Source: Aradus depressus
Taxonomy: Eukaryota > Arthropoda > Insecta > Hemiptera > Aradidae
DNA: 64,000 nucleotides
NCBI GenBank assembly: GCA_963662175.1
Contig: OY759225.1
Coordinates: 19,827,601-19,891,600 of the forward strand
Direction of reading: 5' to 3'
The notes under the pieces are model-generated. The model had not been told where the DNA came from and did not search any database. It worked only from the letters and a program-made list of their open reading frames with translations. The position numbers were made by a program, and so were the translations under genes. This document shows positions 20,255-30,859 of the stretch, piece by piece; the stretch's first letter is position 1, and each line of letters begins with the position of its first letter.

Positions 20255-20380
20255 TTACTTTCCCAGATATTCGTATAGGAGAAGTTATGTAATCGGTAAA
20301 AAATTCGATACGAAGTTTTCTACAAAATTCCACGTTGTCCGACCTCTGGTGCCAAATATGAAAAAAAAAACAAGCAGTTT
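20255..20380 (+). repeat. Dispersed repeat family A, 5' fragment
   Basis: It reads TTTTACTTTCCCAGATATTC, GGAGAAGTTATGTAATCGGT, CCACGTTGTCCGACCTCTGG. Confidence 0.65.
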
Positions 20381-20499
20381 CTTGGATGTGTGTTTCGCCT
20401 CTTTGCAGCCTAAATCAGAGGAAAATACTGGGCCGTGTATTATGACTCTACAAAGGTGGCATTTGTAACTAAGTGCGGCCCTTGAGGTCCACACGGCAA

Positions 20500-21240
20500 A
20501 CTTCCCAGCATGATATCAATATCATTAATAATAATATCACAAAACTAGGCATTTTATTCACTACAGAATTATTTATTCATTTTATTGAATTTAATCTAAA
20601 CATAGATTTTTAATTGATATGCAAATGCACATAGGTCACATAGCCTATTTTTTAAATTTTGCTTTTAAAACTACTGCATGTAAAATTTCATGACATTCCA
20701 ATAATCCTATTAACTATTTTTATGCTCAACCTCCACTCACAGTCCCCCCTCCCGATAAGATTTTTGAGACGTCACACACCCTTTTTTTCAATTTGGCTTT
20801 GAAGATACTACATGTTAAATTCCATTAAAATCCAATCACCCGTTGATGAGCTAGACCTATTTTTATGTTAAACATAATATTTTTATTTTTAAAAGGATGA
20901 ATCTTTTTCAAGAATTCCTAAAATCCACTTTTTTAGCAGTCTTTTTGTTCAAACAAAAAAACGGGTGGACCGAATTTGATAAAATTCCTTTCAGATCATA
21001 TTTATACGTTGATACGCTTTGATTGGCACCAAAACGGAGTCGATATCATTTTTCATTCGCGAGATATCGTGCAGGAAAAATTGACCACGCACATACACAC
21101 ACACTTCTTTCCAAATATAGTGTCAAAATACTGTAATAACCTTGAAACATAAAAATATGATGAAAATTTTGATTTCGATTTTCGAACCCATTACAATAAC
21201 TTCCCTACTTGTTGGGCAGTTAAAAATGTCTGTAAAAAAT
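20500..21240. other. No gene seen
   Basis: Interrupted AT-rich sequence. Around 20930-21100 there is a stretch (ACGGGTGGACCGAATTTGAT; TTCATTCGCGAGATATCGTG) that looks like an old repeat, but I cannot place it. Confidence 0.35.
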
Positions 21241-21990
21241 CGACACAAATTTAGGAGCATTTAGGAGTACCAATGTTAACAATCGACTGGTTTTGGAGGG
21301 GGAGCGAAAAGTCAATTGATTAATTCATCTCGAATAAAAAGTGCATAATATTGAGGAAGCAGTAAGTTCTGGGATTCAGAAAGACTGCAAATGTCATTGC
21401 ACTTAGTGACAGCTTGCACTTAGAACATCTGCATACCATACCATCTTCTCACCACGTTTAACTCCCCTTACAAATGTCACGTCAGATTTAGGATCTCCAC
21501 TGTATTTTATTTTTTAAGAAAAATACTGAAGAATTAGAATAAACTATAGACAGAATATGATTATCATAACTAAAACGGAAGAGGGGATTCGGGGGGTCGC
21601 TTAACACCAAAACTCTAATAACTGCCGTTGTAATAAATGTATTGACACGAAATTTCATATGTAAATTCAGAGCCCTTTAAGGACGATATTAATTTTCCGT
21701 GGAATCGATCGAAGGGAAGAGGGCGTAATTAGAGGGGGGGGGGGGGGGGGGGGGGCAGGGCTTCTTTTTACAGAACATATTTACTAAATCTACCACTATA
21801 TTTAAACTCAGAATCTCCGTACACAACCCAAAAGTTACATATTTCGTGTTGATACATCCATTACATCGGTAGTTGTTAGTCTTTAGGTCAAGCCCCTATT
21901 CCTATCAGTTAATATGGATGAAAATTGGTAGGTGTCGTCGTCTTTATGGGTTTCTGGAGACACATATAAAATTTTGCAAAATAAATTAAT
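21240..21990. repeat. Cluster of family A fragments
   Basis: Plus pieces lie at 21240-21350 (GGTTTTGGAGGGGGAGCGAA; TGATTAATTCATCTC) and 21555-21770 (TGTATTGACACGAAATTTCA, with a 22-G run at 21734-21755). A minus piece lies at about 21790-21990 (TTCGTGTTGATACATCCATT; GGTAGGTGTCGTCGTC). Confidence 0.65.
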
Positions 21991-22059
21991 TTTTAACTTT
22001 TTTGTAAAGGAATTTTTTCTATTATTTACAAATACATACTCACAAGCACTCATTTATAA

Positions 22060-22316
22060 CACACTGTCATTGCTGCCACTGAGGAGGTCTCTAGGCCATT
22101 GGCACTTGAGGCATTTTTGGAGAAGTGTGGAAGACTAGAGGATTACTGTGGGAACTCGGGGAGGAAAATAATTTTTTCTGCATGGATTTAGCTACTTTCG
22201 TTGGAAACGTAGTAAGGAGCCTTGGCAATTGTACAAAGGATTTTTAATTGAAGGGATTGGATGCGCTGGAGATTGGAAACCGTGGCAGAACCCCAGAGTT
22301 CAAGTCTAAGTCCACA
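22060..22316 (-). pseudogene. Jockey-like LINE C-terminal remnant
   Basis: The minus strand encodes LRLELWGSATVSNLQRIQSL then KILCTIAKAPYYVSNESS, matching the copy at 43506-44039. Stop codons and frameshifts follow, but the end (PRDLL...VTVCYK-like) is still recognisable in DNA (GGCCTAGAGACCTCCT on the minus strand). It is 5'-truncated and inactive. Confidence 0.8.
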
Positions 22317-22889
22317 TCGGTTTCTACACTGCATTGTATGAAAGGAATTCAATGATTTTTTGTTTTTTGGGGTTTCAGAGGGAGAGAGTAAACTTAGTTG
22401 ATTAATTTGTGCTGGGGAAGTACATTGCAAGAAAACATGAAATTTCTGTGATTCCCCCCCTCCCAATTTGCCACTAGACCATCAACCATGTTATTTTTTT
22501 AAAATCAATCAACCCCAAAGCGATCAATAAAGTTCATTTTGTGAATTCCTAGTCTGACTTTTCGTTGCAAACTTGTCGACCAAAAGAAGGAAAATAGAAA
22601 GACCGGAAGAAGGGCTATAGCCCTTAACAGAATATAAGGATACTCCCCTTTCTTAGGGGCTTAGGATTTGTCATGGGGGAGGGTCGGGGACTGGGGGCAA
22701 ATGGGGGGGACTTTAGGGGTCTGTCCCTAATAAAAGTAATGGATATCATCGAAGGAACCTCATGATCAGAACTTTCTGGAGTATGGCAATTGTGTTGGCT
22801 CATTTGTGAACGACTCATTTAGGCAGGAATAACAAAAACCTTCATACTAATAAAGGTCTCTTCTAAAAAAGGGGGTGGTCACGATCATC

Positions 22890-23225
22890 GGATGGCTGGA
22901 CGACCAATGCATACTTCCCCGAAATCCAGGTATGGACTCTATATGGGTAGCCTGACTACTGGATGTCCCAGATACTATCAAGTCACGGAAATTTCAACTT
23001 CAAGCTCATCTTCTTTAAGGGGAAGAACTTGTTCGTGCGATGGAGTCGATGTAGAGCATGTTTCAAATGTCCCCTATAAGACGGGCCTAGGGTGGAGTTG
23101 ATGCGCGGAACAAGATCGTAACTGGGACTCGACCTATGGCTGCTGGTGACGGAGTCCGGCTATCCAGTGTTCAACCAATTTGTCGCCCCCTGGCGGAGGA
23201 AGAGGAAAGCACACGGTAGTAATGT
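22890..23225 (+). pseudogene. R1-like LINE remnant, frameshifted
   Basis: DNA similarity to 690-970 is clear: ACTGGATGTCCCAGATACTA, TATCCAGTGTTCAACCAATT, GTGGAGTTGATGCGCGG. One frame gives CSCDGVDVEHVSNVP, keeping the C-x-C and His positions of the C-terminal knuckle that the first copy has lost. Several stops and frameshifts are present. The 3' region (CGACCTAATGAAATTAGGCCG) can also form a hairpin. Confidence 0.7.
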
Positions 23226-23451
23226 CAGCCAGCGCTTTTCCTAGATCTCGACCTAATGAAATTAGGCCGATCGCGAAAGAGTGTCGCTCCGAAAAAAATA
23301 AATAATAATCGTGTTATGTGTGCTGTGAAGAATATATGTTTTTCTATTTTTACTTTCTAAAGAAAGTATTGTAATCGTGCGAAAATTCGAGATCGAGTTT
23401 TCAAAGGAATTTCACATTTCAACGTCCCCTGAACCCGTCTTAACCATTTTC

Positions 23452-23612
23452 GATGTCAGGTACTCGTTAAAGACTCCTGCCCTAAATGAATAAAAATTTA
23501 GAATATGCCACATTAAGAACTGACATAGTACAGTCGGGCTCATATCCACCAGAATGGTGAAATAGCCTCTGGTAGTAGGCGATATGACCTCGTAGTTAAA
23601 GCCCGGGCATGT
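23452..23612 (+). mobile_element. SINE 3' half
   Basis: From TTTCGATGTCAGGTACTCGT to TAAAGCCCGGGCATGTG. The tRNA head and tail repeat are missing. Confidence 0.75.
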
Positions 23613-24359
23613 GTTTTACAATGAACAAATTTAAAATGGACAATGGTGAATAGAATGGCTCTCCTGTAGTGTGGATTATTTATCCACACTCTGCGGATGG
23701 GTTGTCTATGACAATGTTTTTGACACATCCTCATCAGAGCCAAATATGCAAACAACTTCAATGGAATTTTTTTTTTTCTATATAAATAACTCGAAAATAC
23801 ACATTACCAGTTGTACAAATATCATTTTTTGTTTTATATAGTATCTCAGATAAGAAAATAATTAATATTTCTTTGAATATTTTGTCCTCCAGGGAAGAAA
23901 TCATTAAAAATTATATATTTTAGAATATTCTACTTCCCCCAGCTGTACGAAGTAGATGTCTATGTGTATTTAATGGAGGTACGGAGAGATGCTATGGTCG
24001 CATCAATTTTTTTTTTCTTTATTTTATGCGTATATTTAGAGCTAATCCATTATGAATTAGTTATTATGAGATAATGAAAAATGTATTGAAAGTTGAGATT
24101 TTCATATTAAGTTTTTGTCAAATACTTGTTATTTACAGTTTAAGTACAAAGCGGTTTGACTTAATGTTTATTACTTTGGTTTTATTTAAAGTCATTATAA
24201 TATGTATATGTGTATGTATGTTTATAAAAGTATATATTTTTTCTGTTTTGCATTTCTCTTGGCTGTATGTATACAAGTAAATGTGCTTATTATAATATTT
24301 GGATATTTATTAAACAGTAATATTCTTACTATATTATTATATCGAATGTATATTCAGAT

Positions 24360-24440
24360 TGTAACCCAACTCTCTACAATAAGCCCTAATAGGCTTCAAT
24401 GTAGTAATAAATAAATAAAAATAAATAAATAAATATATAA
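24360..24440 (+). mobile_element. Probable LINE 3' end with (AAATA)n tail
   Basis: TAAGCCCTAATAGGCTTCAA is followed by GTAATAAATAAATAAAAATA and similar simple repeats, a typical LINE terminus. There is no coding part. The SINE at 24441 abuts it. Confidence 0.45.
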
Positions 24441-24569
24441 GGGCACCGGTAGCTCAATGGTAATCGTGCTTATCTTCTGAGCTCAAGATCGTGGGTTCGA
24501 AACCCGACCGAAGCCCTTAGTTTATTATATCTGGGAGGTAAAATAAACTTAAGCACGCCGTCCTTCCAG
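24441..24569 (+). mobile_element. SINE, 5' head only
   Basis: It starts GGGCACCGGTAGCTCAATGG (A box) with GTGGGTTCGAAACCC (B box) and CTGGGAGGTAAAATAAACTT, then is cut off at GCCGTCCTTCC by the next element. Confidence 0.8.
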
Positions 24570-24571
24570 GA

Positions 24572-24740
24572 TTGTAAACTGGTTGAACTTTCATTTAGTA
24601 TTTGTTAAATCGTGGCTGAAGATGGCAGCAATACCGAAAGTACTACCATATATTATATATATTTTGTGAAATAGACAATATTTTTAAAAACATACGTTTT
24701 TCTTTATTTTTCACAATATCTCTGCCGAAAATGTTAAATA
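24572..24740 (+). mobile_element. PLE 3' end (GGYA family)
   Basis: GATTGTAAACTGGTTGAACT, TCATTTAGTATTTGTTAAAT, the hammerhead-like motif, then TATTTTGTGAAATAGACAAT and ATTTTTAAAAACATACG. It is the same family as 34262-35010 and 60877-61100. It begins directly at the truncated SINE. Confidence 0.65.
24613..24648 (+). ncRNA. Hammerhead-like motif, one stem II mismatch
   Basis: UGG (24613-24615), CUGAAGA, unpaired U, GGCA-GCAA-UACC (C-A mismatch at the third pair), GAAA, AGUACU palindrome, A17, then CCA (24646-24648). The core is intact; only stem II is weakened. Confidence 0.5.
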
Positions 24741-25214
24741 TCATATTGATATATTGCACAAACGGTAGATTGGTTTTGGAGAGAAAAAATAACTGATTAA
24801 TTCATGTTGGGGAAGTATATTGTCGGTGAATCATTGATTTTTTTTTTTTTTTTTTAAGATTCAATGGCGCTACTTAGAGCCGAAAGTTGGAAAAATATAT
24901 AAAGGCACTTAAATTAGTGTTGGATCTGTACGGGTGGGTTCGTGTTGGGAGTCGTAATTCATTCCGGCCGTTAAACTTACACACACTTAACAAAAAGTCA
25001 CAAAGAAACAAAACTACAATGAAACAACAAGAAGGCAGGAGGGAAGAAGAGTCATAAAACCAAACAGCTGATCTGTAGGACAGCCTTCTTCCTTGTTGTA
25101 AAAACATCTTTTATAACCTATGAATGAGTTGGTCTGGTCGCTATAAAGGCATGAATGAGCCTCATTCAGGATCAGTAAAAATAATAAGGTGATCAGAAAT
25201 ATTGGGAGACAATT

Positions 25215-25640
25215 GGTTTGCACTGAGGAATGAAGGAACCATCACGGAAAGGGCGATATAAAATTGGTTTGCACTGAGGAATGAAGGAACCTTCACGGAA
25301 AGGGCGATATAAAATTGGTTTGCACTGAGGAATGAAGGAACCTTCACGGAAAGGGCAATATAAAATTGGTTTGCACTGAGGAATGAAGGAACCTTCACGG
25401 AAAGGGCGATATAAAATTGGTTTGCACTGAGGAATGAAGGAACCTTCACGGAAAGGGCGATATAAAATAGGTTTGCACTGAGGAATGAAGGAACCTTCAC
25501 GGAAAGGGTGATATAAAATTGGTTTGCACTGAAGAATAAAGGAAACATCTCGGAAAGGGTGATATAAAATAGGTTTGCACTGAGGAATGAAGGAACCTTC
25601 ACGGAAAGGACGATATAAAATTGGTTTGCACTTTTATAAA
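25215..25640. repeat. 51-bp tandem array
   Basis: Units GGTTTGCACTGAGGAATGAA-GGAACCTTCACGGAAAGGGC-GATATAAAATT repeat every 51 bp for about 8.3 copies. Because 51 is a multiple of 3, the minus strand stays open for 146 codons (25162-25602) with a 17-residue repeat (VKVPSFLSANQFYIALS). I see no start context, signal or flanking exon, so I treat the frame as a by-product. Confidence 0.92.
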
Positions 25641-25889
25641 ATTCAAAAACTTACTCAGAAACGGATAACAAATGGAAATACACTTTCTTACCTGAAACAA
25701 AAAAATAAAAATAAAACAATATTAGTAGAATACTTATTGAAAATAAAATAAATAAAAATGAAGAAATAAAATGCAGAAGGACTGCGCAGCAAATTTGCAT
25801 CTAAAGATTGTAAATGTCAATAATGATTTGATTAATATGTAAGTAATGTTTAAATTGTAACGCATAGAAAAAATATTATAAAATACAGG

Positions 25890-26722
25890 ATGTTCCAGCA
25901 TGGAGTTTAAAAACTTTGAGGTCTTAAAGGAAATTTAATTTTGAACAAAAAATTTCCTATAAACATTGGTCCGATTCGGAACCGTTTCAGAAATATTCAA
26001 CGTCTTCCAATTTTTGTACTTAGCACTATTTTTTTGCATAAAATCTCTTATTCCTCCTTAAGTATAAGAGCTAACACGAATTTAATTATACCATCATAAA
26101 AAGCGGTAAATTACCTTTAAAATAAGTTCACTTTATCAGAAATTTGGTTTTCTTTGAATAATAGCATTAAAATCTTTTTGGGGTTAGTTTATTTATAAAT
26201 ATAAAAATCAAAAATTCATTTTTTTTTTTTCTTTTGGCTTTATGAACGGTGCATATTAGCCATGTCAATGTGTTATGTATAATTATTTAAGACATCCATG
26301 GCCCCAGGAGGGAGTTCTATCTACGAAATAAAAATCACTCCCGGACGGGATTCGAACCCGCAAACCATGGTGAGACAAAAGCCCTACGCTCTAGCCCGCA
26401 CGGCCACCATGGCCCCCAAAAATTCATTTTAAAATCATAGAAATTGTTCAAAATAGCCCACCATCCACACTTAAACAGCACATACAGCGGTCGGTAACTG
26501 ATTTAACTATTGTTTTCATATCTTCTTGAAAACCAATTTTCTGATAAAGTGAACTTATTTTAAAGGTAATTTACCGCTTTTTATGATGATATAATTAACT
26601 TTGTGTTGGCTCTTATACTTAAGGAGGAAAAAGAGATTTTAGTCTAAAAAATAGTGCTAAGTACAAAACTTGGAAGATGTTGAATATTTCTGAAACGGTT
26701 CCGAATCGGACCTATGTTTACC
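25890..26722. mobile_element. Foldback element with embedded tRNA-like SINE
   Basis: Left arm 25955-26145 (GGTCCGATTCGGAACCGTTT; GCGGTAAATTACCTTTAAAA) is the inverse of right arm 26530-26722 (TTTTAAAGGTAATTTACCGC; AAACGGTTCCGAATCGGACC), about 190 bp each. The centre holds extra sequence, including the tRNA-like unit at 26285-26416. The left edge reads ACAGGATGTTCCAGCATGGA. There is no transposase. Confidence 0.75.
26285..26416 (-). mobile_element. Second tRNA-derived SINE family
   Basis: Minus strand: GGGCCATGGTGGCCGTGCGG (A-box-like TGGCCGTGCGGGC) followed by CGGGTTCGAATCCCG (B box), then TCCGGGAGTGATTTTTATTT and an end repeating GGGGCCATGG. It differs from the main SINE family. A tRNA gene is less likely because the 3' body continues past the tRNA portion. 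Confidence 0.6.
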
Positions 26723-27029
26723 CCCCCTAAGTAACTCAGACCACACACCATTCACTCCTCTACACTGATTCTGTTTTAAAAGAAAATGCATTCATATTAT
26801 TTATTTACTAATTCAGTTGCTTCTTGGATTTTATAGAAAAATAAATATAACTAATTTTTTAATATTAATAATTTAAAAGTATGTATTTTTTATACATCAC
26901 ACGACATGAAATTTCATATTTAAATCAAATCCCCATGAGTTCAATAACTGTTATTTTTCAAAGAAATCAGCTGAAAAAACGGGGCTCAGGGTAGTAGCTC
27001 CACTAAAAAACCGTAATAACTGTCAATGT

Positions 27030-27272
27030 AACTGAGCTCAAGATCGCGGGTTCAAAACTCGGCTGTGACCCTTGGTTTCTTTCATCTAACAGGTAAAATA
27101 AACTAAAAGCCTGTACGATGTCAGATACTCGTCAAAGACCCTAGGTGAACGAAAATTTAGAGTAGACCAAAAGGACTAAGTAGAGTCGGGCTAATGTCCA
27201 CCAGAGTAATGAAACGATTCTGGTAGTAGGCGATATGACCTTGAAGTTAAAGCCCGGGCATGAGTCATAATA
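27030..27272 (+). mobile_element. Diverged SINE, partial head
   Basis: GAGCTCAAGATCGCGGGTTC, AGGTAAAATAAACT, CCTGTACGATGTCAGATACT and GTAGGCGATATGACC...GGGCATGAGTCATAATAACC. Several internal deletions. Confidence 0.75.
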
Positions 27273-27784
27273 ACCAAATATTTACAAACAATAGTTTAGT
27301 TTACACTTACTGTTTACGTGTGAATTACAGCCGAGTGGGTCAGTTGAGATGACGCTTACACAGACCTTGAAGTTTCTCTTATCGTAAGATACAACTTTAA
27401 CAATTAACAATTTTTCTTACATACATTTATTTATACGGATATATAATGAAAAGGTAATTATTTTAAATTTACTCAAGGTTATAAAGATAACCTGACCAGA
27501 AGAAATAGTTAAGCAATGAAGATAAGTGTCTCGTCTCGTGGTGAAATACCCGATTAGACAATCTATAGATTCCAGGCTCAAATCCTGAAATAGCTGTTTT
27601 ATTAAAAAGAGTTCTAAACGTGCAAAAATCCGAATTCTAGTTTTGAATGAAATTTCACTTTTCAAGTTCTCCTTAATACGTTTTGACCATTTTCGCTATG
27701 ATTAGAGATTTGTGAGCTAATTTAGTAAAAGGATTCAGAAGATCATTTCGTTTCTTAAACTTCTCTGAGCTGTTGAAATGTTGA

Positions 27785-27905
27785 TTTTTTAAATTTTTTT
27801 CGGGAAAGTGTCCCGAAATATTGTCTAAAAAGGGAAAAAAGACGACACCTCTGGAAGATGTGCCGGAAAAAAATCAACAAGACCATTTCTTCAAGAAGTA
27901 TACAC
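27785..27905 (+). mobile_element. PLE-type remnant (GGGAC family)
   Basis: AAGTGTCCCGAAATATTGTC, GACGACACCTCTGGAAGATG and CCGGAAAAAAATCAAC match the palindromic insertions at 10940 and 50745. The CUGANGA side is missing. Confidence 0.5.
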
Positions 27906-28149
27906 ACCAGCAGATTACCCGGATATCAAGAGATAATACGTAACTACTAACTTAATAAAATGGTATAAAGCTTAGCCAAAATTATAACGCAAAATGAATA
28001 CACTATTGAGAAAGGGAGAGGTTGCATGTGGAATTGACGGGCTCTAAGATTTCTGGATATTAATACCTCATAATTGTACACTAGGAACACGATAAGCTAT
28101 AATTTTCACATCACATTTTTTGAAAAGCTTGACTTATTTGTTGGAGCCT

Positions 28150-29140
28150 CTTGAGTCACTAACCTGGGACGGCACGTGCCAACTCTTGGGTGTGGTACCA
28201 AGTGCTAAGAGGCCACCTGTTGCGTGGGTCTTGCTAAAACAACAGATGCATCCAGGTAGGAGAGATCAATGGGAGGCTCAGTTCATTCAGCTCACCCTCC
28301 TGACCTAGCTACCAACCTGACAGTCTGGCAGCCCTAAAGTGTGGTATCAAGTGCTAAGGGGCCACCTGTTGCATGGGTCTTGCTAAAACAACAGATGCAT
28401 CCAGGTTGGAGAGATCAATGGGAGGCTCAGTTCATTCAGTCCACCCTCCTGACCTAGCCACCAACCTGGCAGTCTGGCAGCCCTAAAGTGTGGTATCAAG
28501 TGCTAAGAGGCCACCTGTTGCATGGGTCTTGCTAAAACAACAGATGCATCCAGGTAGGAGAGATCAATGGGAGGCTCAGTTCATTCAGTCCACCCTCCTG
28601 ACCTAGCCTCCAACCTGGCAGTCTGGCAGCCATAAAGTGTGGTATCAAGTGTTAAGAGGCCACTTGTTGCATGGGTCTTGCTAAAACAACAGAAGCATCC
28701 AGGTAGAAGAGATCAATGGGAGGCTCAGTTCATTCAGTCCACCCTCCTGACCTAGTAGCCACCAACCTGGCAGTCTGGCAGCCCTAAAGTGTGGTATCAA
28801 GTGCTAAGAGGCCACCTGTTGCGTGAGTCTTGCTAAAACAACAGATGCATCCAGGTAGGAGAGATCAATGGGAGACTCAGTTCATTCAGTCCACCCTCCT
28901 GACCTAGCCACCAACCTGGCAGTCTGGCAGCCCTAAAGTGTGGTATCAAGTGCTAAGAGGCCACCTGTTGCAAAAACAACAGATGCATCCAGGTAGAAGA
29001 GATCAATGGGAGGCTCAGTTCATTCACCTCACCCTCCTGACCTAGCCACCAACCTGGCAGTCTGGCAGCCCTAAAGTGTGGTATCAAGTGCTAAGAGGCC
29101 ACCTGTTGCAAAAACAACAGACGCATCCATGTCGAAGAGA
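28150..29140. repeat. 149-bp tandem array
   Basis: GTGTGGTATCAAGTGCTAAG recurs at 28190, 28339, 28488, 28637, 28789, 28938 and 29076, with spacings of 149, 149, 149, 152, 149 and 138. Units carry GCAGTCTGGCAGCCCTAAAG and AACAACAGATGCATCCAGGT. The last two units share a deletion after CACCTGTTGC. It is GC-richer than its surroundings. Confidence 0.95.
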
Positions 29141-29825
29141 TCAGGTCAACACAAGTTTAGTGGAAAATTAGGAAGATGAAGAGCCTAAAACCGTAAGCAA
29201 AACACACTCATACTTCATCACTCAAATGACAGGGTTAACAGAAATTTGAATAACAGCAGCTCATTCTTTTTAAAAAAAACTGGACACCCAAAAATCATTT
29301 TGAGATATGTATTTGAAGCACTTTTACCAGAAACAACAAGTGATAAGATTAGAAAATTGATAAGGAATCAAAACAGAGTATATTTCTTATCTACGTAAAA
29401 TAAGGAATTAGGGATTAAGTCAAACGTAAACTAAGTGTAGTAACAAACATTACGTGGCAGTAACACTACAGATAAATTAATTTAAAAATCTAAAATATAT
29501 ATAAAATCATCTCCGAGCGTCATCTAAATATAAAATCATCTCCACGTTAAAAGTATGTAACGTGGCCATTAAAAAATATCTTATATGAACCCTTTTTTTA
29601 CAGATCATTCATCGTCCTGTAGAGATTTAGATGCGTCCCCAACTGTTTTATAAGTAATCAAAATTGCAACTAATCTCAGGTGATGTTGGGATGCTGGGTG
29701 CTTGCAACATAGAGAAGAGGACTCAGAATGCTCACCTGTGAAGGATTTCAGAGAATATCATTCGATCCCAAATTACAAAAAAAAATCATTAAAATATTGG
29801 TATATGAAATAAGTGAGCCCTAAAA
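29141..29825. other. No gene seen
   Basis: AT-rich, without long frames. A short tandem motif ATATAAAATCATCTCC occurs twice near 29500-29540. Confidence 0.35.
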
Positions 29826-29831
29826 TGGTAT

Positions 29832-30176
29832 GGTTAGGTTAGGTTTTATGACTCATGCCCGGGCTTTAACTACGAGGTCATATCGCCTACTACCAGAGCG
29901 CTCTTTCGTCACTCTGGTGGACATGAGCCCGACTCTACTATGGGAGTCCTAAATTTTGCCTACCCTAAATTTTTATTCATCTAGGGTAGGGGTCTTTAAC
30001 GAGTACCTGACATCGTACAGGCTCGGGACCATCGATTAACGTCCCATCCGAAGGACGGCGTGCTTAAGTTTATTTTACCTCCCAGATAAAATAAACTAAG
30101 GGCCTCGGTCGGGCTACGAACCCACGACCTTGAGCTCAGAAGTCAAGCACGCATACCACTGAGCTACCGGCGCCCT
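29832..30176 (-). mobile_element. Full-length SINE, near consensus
   Basis: From GGTTAGGTTTTATGACTCAT to GAGCTACCGGCGCCCT, with all landmarks intact. CCTAAAATG occurs on both sides (about 29819-29827 and 30181-30189) and may be the target duplication. The tail (CCTAA)n is on the left because the element is inverted. Confidence 0.9.
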
Positions 30177-30261
30177 CAGTCCTAAAATGTTTTTATATTG
30201 TAATTATACGACTGTAGTAATTATTGCCAAAAAATAATTATAACTTGAGAACGCCATATCT

Positions 30262-30358
30262 CAGAGCTAGTGTGTTAGCCATGCTCAAGATCGCGGTTTC
30301 GAATCCCGTCCGAGGCCCATAGGTTTTTAGATGAAATTTCGGATGGGACATTAACCCC
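30262..30358 (+). mobile_element. Decayed SINE head
   Basis: CATGCTCAAGATCGCGGTTT, CGAATCCCGTCCGAGGCCC and TTTCGGATGGGACATTAA. Confidence 0.5.
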
Positions 30359-30547
30359 TTACCATTCTTTTTTTCCAATGTGTACCATATAAAAGTGAGA
30401 CCTCTCAAATTTTGTTTTTATTTATGTACTAAAATGGCGTCCCAAAAAAATCGGGCAGGTCAAAAAGTAAAAGTTTTACTAATAAAACCAAGTACATTTT
30501 TTAATTATTCTTATAAAAATGCATAAAACGTGAATATGACACAACAT

Positions 30548-30755
30548 ACAACTCAATAAAATCAACTTTCGCACATCAACGAAAACAAACACCATTTCGA
30601 TATAAATGTAGGCGTACAATACCTACATTTTTGTGACAAATGTGCATTACTTAAGTGACTGGAACAACTCGAAATAAACAGAGCGCTACAAAAAGGAACT
30701 TGCTCGAACGATCAGACCAACCCAAATATTCATCCCTTTTACCACCAATAATATA
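30548..30755 (+). pseudogene. PLE C-terminal (endonuclease-side) coding remnant
   Basis: The frame reads INENKHHFDINVGVQYLHFC then LEQLEINRALQKGTCSNDQT. One stop (TGA after LLK) and a 5-bp deletion upstream compared with 34269-34484 break it. The H-x-x-x-N-x-H...LH...L..LE..EI.....N..NDQ pattern resembles the region after GIY-YIG in Penelope-like polyproteins. The copy is cut off before its 3' end. Confidence 0.6.
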
Positions 30756-30859
30756 ATCCTCCAGTCTCTGTGGATACGTACTTACTTCCTCAAAAAAAAG
30801 TACTTAAATAATAATATTGTAGTTAGTAACTAACTTTTGCTTCTTGTATACATCTGAAA

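Noticed and set aside
25162..25602. 146-codon repetitive protein as a real gene
   Set aside because: Explained by a 51-bp unit (multiple of three); no start context, exon structure or neighbouring gene signals. Kept only as a low-interest finding.
27515..27600. tRNA-like sequence with GGCTCAAATCC
   Set aside because: The B-box-like motif is weak, no convincing A box lies at the right distance, and no repeat copy supports it.
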